Source: Gambelia wislizenii (Eukaryota > Chordata > Lepidosauria > Squamata > Crotaphytidae). From it: 64,000 nt of DNA. A model generated the notes under the pieces. The model was not told the origin of the DNA. It searched no databases and saw only the letters and a list, made by a program, of their open reading frames with translations. The translations under genes and the position numbers were made by a program. Of the stretch, positions 55,525 to 64,000 are shown piece after piece. The stretch lies in the NCBI GenBank assembly GCA_030847615.1, contig JAUMIR010000015.1, positions 2,311,501 through 2,375,500 on the forward strand, written 5' to 3'. Each line of letters opens with the position of its first letter. Position 1 is the stretch's first letter.

Positions 55525-56280
55525 AGCTGCCAAGAGGCGAAGAAGAGCCTGGGGAGAAGAAAGCAGAGGAGCTGAAGTCACTGAAGGCAGAAGAGGAGCT
55601 GGAATTACTCAAGGAAGAACAGCTGAAATTGCTCAAGGAAGAGGAGTAGCTGAAATCACTGAAGGCAAAAAGAGCTGAAATCACCAAAGGTAGAAGAGGA
55701 GCTGAAGTCACTGAAGGAAGAATAGCTGAAATCACTGAAGGCAAAAAGAACTGAAATCACTGAAGGCAAAAAGAACTGAAATCACCAAAGGTAGAAGAGG
55801 AGCTGAAATCACTGAAGGAAGAAGAATAGCTGAAATCACCGAAGGCAAAAGAGCTGAAATCACTGAAGGCAGAAGAGGAGCTGGAATTGCTGAAGGCAGG
55901 AGAAAAGCTGAAACTGCTGAAGACAGAAGAGAAGCTGAAATCCCTGAAGGCAAAAAGAGCTGAAATCACCAAAGGTAGAAGAGGAGCTGAAGTCACTGAA
56001 GGAAGAAGAATAGCTGAAATGGCTCAAGGATGAATAGGTGAAATCACTGAAGGCAAAAAGAACTGAAATCACTGAAGGCAGAAAAGGAGCTAAAATCACT
56101 GAAGGAAGAGGAATAGCTGAAATGGCTCAAGGATGAATAGGTGAAACTGCTGAAGACAGAAGAGAAGCTGAAATCACTGAAGGCAGAAGAGGAGCTGAAA
56201 TTACTAAAGGAAGAGGAATAGCTGAAATTGCCAAAGGCAGGAGAATAGGTGAAATCACTGAAGGCAGAAGAAGCTGGGAG
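55525..56280 (+). repeat. GAAGAGGAGCTGAAATCACT-type minisatellite
   Basis: About 28 diverged copies of a 24-30 bp motif, core AGCTGAAATCACTGAAGGCA, mixed with GAAGAAGAATAGCTGAAAT and AAAAAGAGCTGAAATCACC variants. In one plus frame the first 100 bp read EEELELLKEEQLKLLKEEE before a stop; other frames give AEITEGRRGAEVTEG. The overlapping Ser/Phe-rich minus ORFs (up to 126 codons) come from the repeat. TAAGTG after CTGAGAG at 56339 is a possible donor. Confidence 0.85.
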
Positions 56281-58133
56281 ATTATATTCTATCCAGCCCA
56301 GAAACCACAGAGAGAAAATTAACCCTCTGTGTCCTGAGAGTAAGTGGGATGGAGTCCAACATTAGGAGGTACATTATTTAGAGAATAATTTTGATAAATC
56401 ACCACTTTCGTACCAACTGTCACTACACAACTGATGACAATTTGCTTCTTTGTAACATTAACATGCAAAAGTGTGGCCTAGTTGTTGGGTCCAGGCTGGC
56501 TTTCCATCCTTTCTGTGCCCTGGGAGATGGAGTGGGTGATCGTGGGTTTGTCACTCTCACCCTGAGGGGGAAAAAGCCAGGGGGAATCTGAATAAATCTT
56601 GCCAAGCCTGTTCCATGAGAGGGTCGCCATCAATCAGAGCTGACTCAAAGGCGCATAGCCATGTTAAGGGATATATTATGAGGTTCTTAAATGTTTGTTT
56701 TCCTTTAAAAGAGCTGCCCTTGTCTATTTCTGGGAGGCCTAACATCAAACACTCAAGTACTGTAATATTGAAGGTGTATGAAAGCAATGCTGCTCACTCT
56801 GGTGGTCTTGGTTCTTAGAGGGTCTCCAGGGAAAAATAACCAATTACAGCCAAAGGGCACAAATATGGTATTTCTCCCTGGCACACAAATGCTCTTCTCC
56901 TCACATCACATAGCTGAAGAAATTGTATCAAAGGGTTTTCTTAAGGCTTTTCTTATGGCACACAAGGGAATTAAAATGAGCTTCAACCTGCATGAAGGAG
57001 GATTGAAGAGTCTCTCTACCAGCCTGGCTGGATAGAAAACTTGGTTTGTGTTGGTTTTGCCACATTGGGTGTCATGGCATAGTTTAAAAACCCCATTTCC
57101 TCACCTTGGTGGAAGCAAAGGGGTCAAAGGGGTCAATTCTCTATAAGAGCTCTTAATGACACTACATGTACTCAACCACTCCGTTCTCATCCACTTATAT
57201 GGAGAATACAATCCTCCCAACATCATTATAGCCTGAAACTATACACACTTATTAGCCTTTATGAGGTCCTATAGGTATCAGTGGGATGTGTGTCTTTCCT
57301 AGGGCTCTGGTAATGGCTTTTCTACTCATCAATAAATAAATGAAGGTGCTTTTAAGAATGTAAAAACCTTGAAGCTGCATTGGACCCAAACTCACCAGAG
57401 TCTAGCATTCATTTTTCTCAGTGGGCAACCAGAAGATGGCTGTAGGAAGCCACGAAGTCCACGTAAAATTATGGGTTCAAAGTCAGATCCTGGGTCCACC
57501 CAGCTCAGTACGGACCACACTAAATAGGCAGCCGTTGCCCATGGTTTGCAGACCCATCCAACTGATCAAGCCAGGGATTGAAATTAGGAACTTCTCTACA
57601 GTCACTGAGCTAAAATCTTCCACCCATTCAAAGGAAAATGTTGGGGAGAGAATAGTAACACAATGCAAAAATGCTGATTCCTGAATAGTGAGGGATCCAC
57701 ACTGTACATGCAGGTTCCATTCCTCAGCACATTGCACAAAATTAATCCTTACATTGTTGAGGCTCAGCCACGCTGCTCATGTCTTGCTTTGCCAGCACAT
57801 CCCTGTCTGACCACACACAAACGCCAAGCTTCCCTTTCAAGCACAATGCACAAACTGACTCATCTGCTCAGTTGTTTTGAAAGTCTCTTTAATTTCTCAA
57901 TGCCAGCAGAACCTTCCATTACATCTACAAGCCTAAACCCTGAATTGCAAGTCCGCCTGGATGGCAGCCATGTCAAATTGATGGCTTTCTGGCTAGCTGG
58001 GTGGGCAGTGTCCTCTGTTCCAAATTCCTGCTTTATGGGACAAGCAAGGAGAGATGCTCCTGACTCAGGACGGCACAGAGACCTCCGTCCAAGAAGCACC
58101 CCATTTCCATTCAGCCATTCTCTCTCTGCCTAG
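56281..58133. other. Intergenic DNA, one SINE tail fragment
   Basis: A SINE tail piece at about 56575-56665 (TAAATCTTGCCAAGCCTGTT, GAGAGGGTCGCCATCAATCA, TGACTCAAAGGCGCATAG) is on the plus strand. The remaining sequence shows no gene or repeat I can name. Confidence 0.45.
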
Positions 58134-58348
58134 AGAGCATGGTTTGAGCATTGAATGAGGAGGATGGGAGACCAGGGTTCAAATCCCCATTCAACCAGGG
58201 AAACCTGCTAGGTGGTCTTGGGCAAGTCACACTCTCTCAGCCTCCTCAGAGGAAGGCCAAGGCAAACTCCCTCTGAGTACATCTTGCCAAGAAAGCCCTG
58301 CAACAGGGTCACCATAAGGCAGAAACAACTTGTAGGCAGGCAACACAA
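58134..58348 (+). mobile_element. tRNA-headed Sauria-type SINE
   Basis: AGAGCATGGTTTGAGCATTG, CCAGGGTTCAAATCCCCATT (B box), TCACACTCTCTCAGCCTCC, CATCTTGCCAAGAAAGCCCT, GGGTCACCATAAGGCAGAAA and GGCAACACAAAA. Confidence 0.85.
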
Positions 58349-58699
58349 AAGCCGGAGTGGAAGGGTAGGGGGCTACATTAGTGCCTCCCCTCAAGAGATC
58401 TTGGATGACCACAATATCACACCTCACCAGCTCCCACCAAAAAATCAATCCCTTTTGTCCCCAAATGCCCTGTCTAGGGGAAAGGGGGACATTTTAATTG
58501 TGTTTGGGGGCCTACCTGCTTCAAAAAAAGGGCCTGTCTTGAGCCTAAATTAGTCCAGGGTGGACACAAAATATGGTGGAAATGGCCCCCACAGGCCCTA
58601 TGAGGGCTCTTTGGGATAAAAATGTTTTGACTGCTGGGGGCCCTAGCACCCCTTCAAATCCAGTGAAAATGCCCCCCTTTAAATATATTTGTTGCTGTG

Positions 58700-59017
58700 G
58701 GCCCCCAAGACTTAACTAAATATTATGAACCCTAATAATACCTGATAAATACCTGATACAGTTACACTATCCATTAAACCTCTCCCCAGAGGCCCTGGAG
58801 TGGGAAGAGGGGAGACTTTTCTCCTGCTTCTTCTTGCAAGTTTGTGGCTGGAGCGGATTGAATGGCAATGCACAGGCCAAGCTAGCCAGCCTTTGCTTTG
58901 CCTCCTTTCATGTGACCACTCCACTATAGGCAGGAGGTAGGCCGAGCAGCTTTCAAGCCTTTGCGGACCCCCTGTGAGGACATTGTGGCCTCCTGGACCA
59001 CAGGTTAAGAACCACTG
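58700..59017. mobile_element. hAT non-autonomous element, reversed relative of 36947-37270
   Basis: The right end CCACAGGTTAAGAACCACTG is the reversed TIR. Inside, GCAAGTTTGTGGCTGGAGCG / GATTGAATGGCAATGCACAG match the other copy reversed. The left boundary is not clear. Confidence 0.72.
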
Positions 59018-59456
59018 ACCTAGAGGGTTTCTAGGGGCATTTTTTTTTTTTGACACTGGGGTTCATGTGGGCCACACTTTCTCAGCCCTGGCTTAAAGAA
59101 CAGCTGAAAAGCTTTTTAGCCAGAATCATCTCTTCTATCCAACTCCTGGGGTTGGTTTGGTTATTATAGTGGCTAGCATTGCCACTGTGATGTGACACAA
59201 CAGACTTAGACAAATTTGCTGAGGATAGGTCAGCCAATGGCTCCTGGCCTGAGAGGCTGCGGAGACTCCATGTTCAGAAGTATGTCTTCACTAGTTGACA
59301 AGGAGCAAAAGGCTGTTGCTTTGCTGTCTTGTGCTTATGAGCCTCCCCAAAGCACTCTGTCTTTCCACAGCAAGAAACAACACGCTGGATTATGACAGAT
59401 CGTTGGCTTGTTCATGTAGGTTTTTTTCTTGGTTTTATTTTATATATTGTGTACAG

Positions 59457-60084
59457 TGAATTGATCCCCAACAATGGTCCGCCCTGGCCTCACATCGGGA
59501 GGCATGGAGACGCACTATCCACAATGCTGCGGCCTTCTTTGAGAGCTCACGCCGAACAAGTTTTGAAGAGAAATGACAACGCAGAAACAATCACAACCTG
59601 GAAACATCACCCAAGGAGACCTTCTGCTGTGCTTTCTGCAACCGAACTTGTTTATCTCGGATTGGCCTTTTTAGTCATCAGCGCACTTGCAGAAAGCGCA
59701 GGATGGGTCCTTCCTTATTACCACCTTAGACAGCTTTAAAAAAGCTGTCAAGATGTATCTTTTCCGGCAGGCCTTTCCTGAATAACTATCCCAGCCCAAG
59801 ACTCGGCTGTCCTTTCTGAGCTGCAATTGGATTTTTTAAAATTATTGTATGTTTAAATTTTTTTCTTCTAATTTATATATTTTTAATTATTACATGTTTT
59901 TAATTCTTTATAATTTAATACTATTTTAAGGGGTAGGTGGGCTAGGGTATTGTGATTATGGAATTTTTATATTGTAAACCGGCCCGATTGCATTGCACAG
60001 GGGCGGGATAGAAATAAAATATTTATTATCATTATTATTCCTGAAACTTTGTTTGCGAAGAAAAGCCAGAGAGAGAGAGACAGT
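59457..60084 (+). mobile_element. LINE 3' end split by a second LINE 3' end
   Basis: LINE 1 starts near 59457 (GAATTGATCCCCAACAATGG, then the frame PSAVLSATELVYLGLAFLVI) and breaks off at about 59716 after GGATGGGTCCTTCCT. LINE 1 resumes near 60040 with TTCCTGAAACTTTGTTTGCG and ends in AAAAGCCAGAGAGAGAGAGA. Between them (about 59717-60039) is another element: a KKAVKMYLFRQAFPE-type ORF2 end, TTATATTGTAAACCGGCCCG and an (ATT)n tail. Confidence 0.8.
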
Positions 60085-60263
60085 GAAGCGGCCTCAAATG
60101 CTCTGGAAAAGCAGCCCCAGAAGTATGTTTTAAAGAAGTTTCTGAGTAACACAGGAACAGTTAGAACATAACATATTCCTTCCATCCCATGAACAAAAAG
60201 ACAACACAGAAAAAAAAAGAAGCACACATTGCAAAATCTCACTTGACAACCACTGCAGTGACT

Positions 60264-60269
60264 TTTATT
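60264..60269 (-). terminator. CIART: CIART candidate poly(A) signal AATAAA
   Basis: AATAAA on the minus strand, about 190 bp past the CIART stop codon, followed by GT-rich sequence (GTGGTTGTCAAGTGAG) as expected downstream of a cleavage site. Confidence 0.65.
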
Positions 60270-60458
60270 GGAGCCAAACATTCTCCTGAAGTCTGGAGGA
60301 CAACCAGGCTTTGCATCAACTCTTGGACGTACATGAAATGTTTTTAAGTTAAAAAAAAAAAAAGTTTAAAAAAGTTTTTAAAAAGGAACAAAAAAAGGGG
60401 AGCAGAGGTGAAAAGAAAAGAAATTCACACATTTTGGGAGATGCAAACATCTTAACTT

Positions 60459-61052
60459 TCAGGAATGGCAGTGATATGCAGGCTTTCCATGGGTGGCCAT
60501 TTTCTGTCCCTCGAACGCCATGCTGGATGCGGGCAAGTTCGGCAGAGACCTCGAGAGACCCCCAAGGGTCCCTCTTGCAGGGCAGCTACCTGCCATCACA
60601 GCGCTTGGCAGACTCTGACACCGAGGGTCCTCCCCAGAGCCTGGAAGCGGCACGTTGGAGTGGCAGCAGGTCAGAGAAGGGGGGACGGAGGCCAGGGCCG
60701 TAGCACGGGCAAAAGCTCCGGGGGCAGCTGGATTCGGAAGGAAGACGACGACTGCATAGGCCTGCGTGTCTGGACGCAGGAAAGCCGGTCCGAAGGTGGA
60801 ATTCACCTGGCCAAAGTCCACGTGTCCCAAAGGAGGGTTCGAAATGGGTGAGGTGTGGATCCAGGTCAAGTTCATGGGGGGCCAGTCCCTTGGGGAGCGT
60901 GACGGCTCTTCCCCCAGAGGGCTGGTTTTGTCATTGGGTGAGTCTGAGTCTGTGAGGTGCGTCTGGTGGAGTTCTTCTGTTGGGGGGCTTTCCCGAGAGC
61001 CCTGGAAGGATGCTGCCTGCTTGTCCTTCATATTCTCTGCCATGGAAGACTG
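60459..61052 (-). CDS. CIART: CIART last coding exon (197 residues and stop)
   Basis: Acceptor TTCCGGTTTTCCTCAG then CAGTCTTCCATGGC. Ends AYHCHS-TGA at 60461-60459. Ser/Pro/Thr-rich with the conserved MNLTWIHTSPISNPPL block. Confidence 0.9.
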   Translation of the reverse strand, partial: QSSMAENMKDKQAASFQGSRESPPTEELHQTHLTDSDSPNDKTSPLGEEPSRSPRDWPPMNLTWIHTSPISNPPLGHVDFGQVNSTFGPAFLRPDTQAYAVVVFLPNPAAPGAFARATALASVPPSLTCCHSNVPLPGSGEDPRCQSLPSAVMAGSCPARGTLGGLSRSLPNLPASSMAFEGQKMATHGKPAYHCHS

Positions 61053-63492
61053 CTGAGGAAAACCGGAAGAAGAAGAAGGGCATAAAATTAATGGAAAAGC
61101 AAGATGCAAGAGTCAAAGCACTTCCGTGTTTTTTTTTTTAAACCAACATTCAACACGGCAAAGAAAAACAAAGCTAGCCATGTCGTTCCATGGGAACAAA
61201 GCCAAACCCTACAGGCAGGTGATATTTAAGACCAACTAGAATTCAACAAAAGCGTGCAAACTTTCCCGTTCTCCAGAATGCTTTCATCAGGCTAGGCGAT
61301 GAAGTGAGGAAAAGCAGTAAATTGGAAATACAGGCTTCCACAACTGCAACATCTGGCAAAGTTTTTGAACTGCTCCGTTCTCCCAACGCCCTGCAATTCC
61401 ACCCACCCACCCTCTAGCCTGAAGAGGAATTCCAGAGATCACCAAAGCCTGCTGTTGAATTTCAGTTAGTTTCAACAGAGGTATTTTCCCACCTGTGGAT
61501 TCAACACGGTGCAACTCCTGCTCTGTTCCAGTGGTAAGGCCCTAAACAGTGACTGAGAACATGCACCCTCTTTTAAAAGGACGGTAGCTCCTGAAAGATT
61601 ATTGGCATAAAAGGCAAAAAGAACAGGCGTCAGTTTGCTACTTCTCTCCCCACTCTGTTATTTCCCAAAATGCTTCGGTACCCTCATAGGGAAGGAACAG
61701 CATGACAATAACGTCTATGCCAACAAGGGGTCATGGCTGTTGGCTGTACCCATGTGTATGCATAAAACAAAGGAAATTCACAATTGACTACTCCGTTTAA
61801 AACAGTTATCACACAACCCTTCAAGTGGTATTTGACTGCAACCCCCATCACTCTTCCCCATTGGCTATGCTGGCCAGGGGCTGAGCGAACTTGATTCCCA
61901 AACCCCATTTAAAAAGTCTCTGCACCACAAAGACTACATGTTAAGGCAGAGTTCCTGCACCCAGCACCCTCTGGGCATATTGGACTATAACTCCGCCTCA
62001 GAAAGCATGACAACCATCAGAGAAGGGCTGTGGTAAGGGAAAACATCCTAAATGTACTATCTTCATTAATGTGGGCACTTTTGTTCTGGAAGGCAGGTGG
62101 GTAGCAGGAACATGTGGTCCTCCAGATCTTGCTGAACTGCAACTCCCATCAGTCCTGGCCAGCAAAGCTAATGGTGAGGGCTGGTGGCATCTGCAGTCCA
62201 ACCGTTCTGTAAAGGCCAGAAGCTGCCCACTCTTGTTGTAGGGCTACGTATCAATGGGCGAGGGGGTATCTATAGAGGGTGAAGGGGAATCAGGGCCCTG
62301 CCTGCCCTGCCCAAATAAGAATTCTGCCTTCCCAAAGAAATTTCCAAAATCCCCAAATTACTATCACTACAGCAGCTTAAAACTTCAGCTGAGCTTTTGG
62401 AAACGCAGTTTAGGCATCCAAAGAAAAGGAGCAGGCACAGTGTTAGCAAAGCAAGGTGAACGCAGCAAATAGGAAGAGTTCTAGGTGGGAACGATTTTCA
62501 AGGTCTCATCTTCTGCAATGCGGGGAATTTGGGGACTGCAGGAAAATTTTATTTGGTGGTGCAGAATTCTTACTGGGGAGGCAATGGCTTCATTTGCCTG
62601 CCCCACCCTGTTGCACCAAGGAGGAGGGGTTGCATTTCATTTCTGTCCCATGACACCCATTCACTGATCCACACCTCAAAGTAGTACAGCTCACAAATGC
62701 TTCTCACACACAATCTGCTGTTTGCATCAGTAAGGTATAAGCATTTGGGTCTTACCAACCATCATTAGGGATGATTATTAAAATAATTCAACACATATTG
62801 TTGCCAAAGGGGGAAGGAGGCTGTCCTGAAAGCCTGGATGGAAAAGTGCCCAGGGCAATGCTAACTTTTCCTTGCTGCCTTGAGATCCATGGCAGAAGAT
62901 GGTCAGGATATGTATGTTTTTAAGGTTGGTATATAGTCTTTTAATTAATTTTAATAATTTTAATGTTTAATGTTTTGACTTTCTAAACTGTTTACATTTT
63001 TTTAATGTTTGTACTTTCATGAATGCTTTTGTTTCCTTTTTAATTTTTACTTTTTAAAATATGCTGTTAGCTACCTTGAGTCCCATTATTGAATAAAATA
63101 AGTCCCATAAAGGAATAAAACAAGTAAATAAATATGCAATTCCTAAACAAATAAACCCATCCCAGCACACAGAAAAAGCATTTGGCAGAGACGTTCACTT
63201 TCTACAAGCGAAGGAGGAGTCGGTACCTTCATGGGGAACATGCAAAAATAAGTCACACCAATAGCCCCAACTCTACCGCATTCAGAAGCGACAACCCTAG
63301 TTTTCGATTCCAAAAAAGGCTAGCCTGAAGGGGAAGAAGGGGCAGGAGTCCTCATCTCTCACCTTTGCTGTCTCGCATTTTGTCTCTGCTGTCCGTCCAG
63401 TGGGGTCGGCGCATGAGTTCTTCAAAGCAACATGAGGGAACCAGACTTTCAGCATCCTCTCCACCTGCAGCAGCGTGCCTAGATATCGCTCT
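60459..63492 (-). CDS. CIART: CIART (CHRONO), last two coding exons (partial; 5' part beyond the right edge)
   Basis: Codes for the C-terminal part of circadian-associated repressor of transcription, a nuclear protein that represses CLOCK-BMAL1 at E-boxes in the core clock. Exons 63363-63492 and 60459-61052 (complement) join in phase 0 and give 240 codons plus a split codon, then TGA. The first has ERYLGTLLQVERMLKVWFPH, the conserved helix of the family. The second has WPPMNLTWIHTSPISNPPLG and AYAVVVFLPN, matching human AMNLTWIHT-PICNPPL and VILFLQ in order. The remainder is low-complexity and poorly conserved. The N-terminal exons are not in the window. Position next to MRPS21 agrees with mammals. 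Confidence 0.9.
61053..63362 (-). other. CIART: CIART last intron
   Basis: Holds a decayed palindromic MITE at about 62105-62235 (AACTGCAACTCCCATCAGTC, GGTGGCATCTGCAGTCCAAC) and an AT-rich LINE-tail-like stretch at about 62930-63140. No further exon was seen. Confidence 0.55.
63363..63492 (-). CDS. CIART: CIART penultimate coding exon (43 residues)
   Basis: Acceptor CTCTCTTTTTTTCAG, donor AAAG|GTGAGAGA. Codes for ERYLGTLLQVERMLKVWFPH, then VALKNSCADPTGRTAETKCE and TAK, entering in phase 2. Confidence 0.92.
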
Positions 63493-63589
63493 CTGAAAAA
63501 AAGAGAGGAAGAAAAGAAAAAACCGTAAGCACAAGGGGAGGTGGCAAAAGAAAACAGAGCCAGAGATGCCCAAAGGGAACCAGCAGGAC

Positions 63590-63725
63590 TGTGGTGGTGG
63601 TTGCCATCAAGCCGACTTCGACTGGTGACAACCCTCTGGCAGGATTGCTCTGCTAGTTTATTCTGGCTTCCACAGAGAGCACACGTTCCCTACTTCCCTC
63701 TGCTTTCCTACAGCGATATTTAGCA
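63590..63725 (-). mobile_element. SINE fragment, minus strand
   Basis: GTGGTTGCCATCAAGCCGAC, TTCGACTGGTGACAACCCTC: a worn SINE tail in reverse, upstream of the CIART exon. Confidence 0.45.
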
Positions 63726-63911
63726 CCATCGCTGCTGCCATCAAGAGACATGGCGATATAGAAACCAAGTCAAGCCCTCATGAGCTCCTGCCCCTTCCCT
63801 ATGTTGTCTTGATTTTTATTTTCCCTCCTGATCCTCTTTTCCTTTTGTGTCATGTCTTATTTGGATTGTAAATTTGAGAGGAGGGCCTGTCTTCTTGCTA
63901 GTGTTAAAAAA

Positions 63912-64000
63912 GAGCCGGGGAGCCAGTGTGGTGTCATGGCTTGAATGCTGGATCAGGATTCCAGGAGACCAGGATTTGAACCCCCACTCAGGCAGGGAGA
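63912..64000 (+). mobile_element. tRNA-headed Sauria-type SINE, cut by the window edge
   Basis: GGGGAGCCAGTGTGGTGTCA (A-box side) and CCAGGATTTGAACCCCCACT (B box). It continues past base 64000. Confidence 0.8.

Noticed and set aside
55364..56099. Ser/Phe-rich minus ORFs resembling SSFSDFSSSSTFGD repeats
   Set aside because: They are an antisense translation of the 24-30 bp minisatellite, not a secreted repeat protein.

Overview
The window is nuclear vertebrate DNA, most likely from a squamate reptile (a lizard). The exons code for vertebrate-specific proteins. The interspersed repeats are CR1-type LINE 3' ends, tRNA-headed and 5S-headed SINEs of Sauria type, hAT, Tigger-like and Helitron DNA elements, and abundant CA/GT microsatellites. 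There is no bacterial-style gene packing: nearly all short ORFs are chance ORFs or pieces of transposons.

Four protein-coding genes lie on the minus strand in the order CIART - MRPS21 - PRPF3 - RPRD2, read from high to low coordinates. As I recall it, human 1q21 has the same order and relative orientation, so this is a conserved synteny block. CIART (last two coding exons, 60.46-63.49 kb) codes for the C-terminal part of the circadian repressor CHRONO; its 5' exons lie beyond base 64000. MRPS21 (41.74-51.8 kb) is complete: a non-coding exon 1 and two coding exons give an 87-residue mitoribosomal protein bS21m. PRPF3 (11.31-38.4 kb) is complete: 15 coding exons join in frame at consensus GT/AG sites to give a 685-residue U4/U6 snRNP protein. 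RPRD2 has only its first coding exon here (2.69-2.96 kb); the rest lies beyond base 1.

The first exons of RPRD2 (2.65-3.2 kb), PRPF3 (37.9-38.6 kb) and MRPS21 (51.55-51.9 kb) sit in GC/CpG-rich promoters with NRF1-like or ETS-like sites. A fourth CpG-rich block at 5.94-6.72 kb looks like a promoter (four ATTGG/CCAAT boxes, four exact GCGCATGCGC palindromes, a TATA box) but has no recognisable gene. A TATA/CCAAT promoter-like block at 55.4-55.5 kb runs straight into a 750-bp minisatellite.

The introns and intergenic DNA are dense with repeats, often nested. Examples are a hAT element holding a CR1 fragment and a Helitron (23.9-25.1 kb), a LINE split by another LINE (59.46-60.08 kb), a SINE split by CR1 (13.67-14.43 kb), a three-monomer higher-order tandem array grown inside a MITE (48.5-49.2 kb), and a 5S-rRNA-derived SINE (50.0 kb). 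I see no operon-like or defence-like system. The most notable items are the orphan promoter, the nested or precisely bounded transposons, and the tandem arrays around the RPRD2 first exon.
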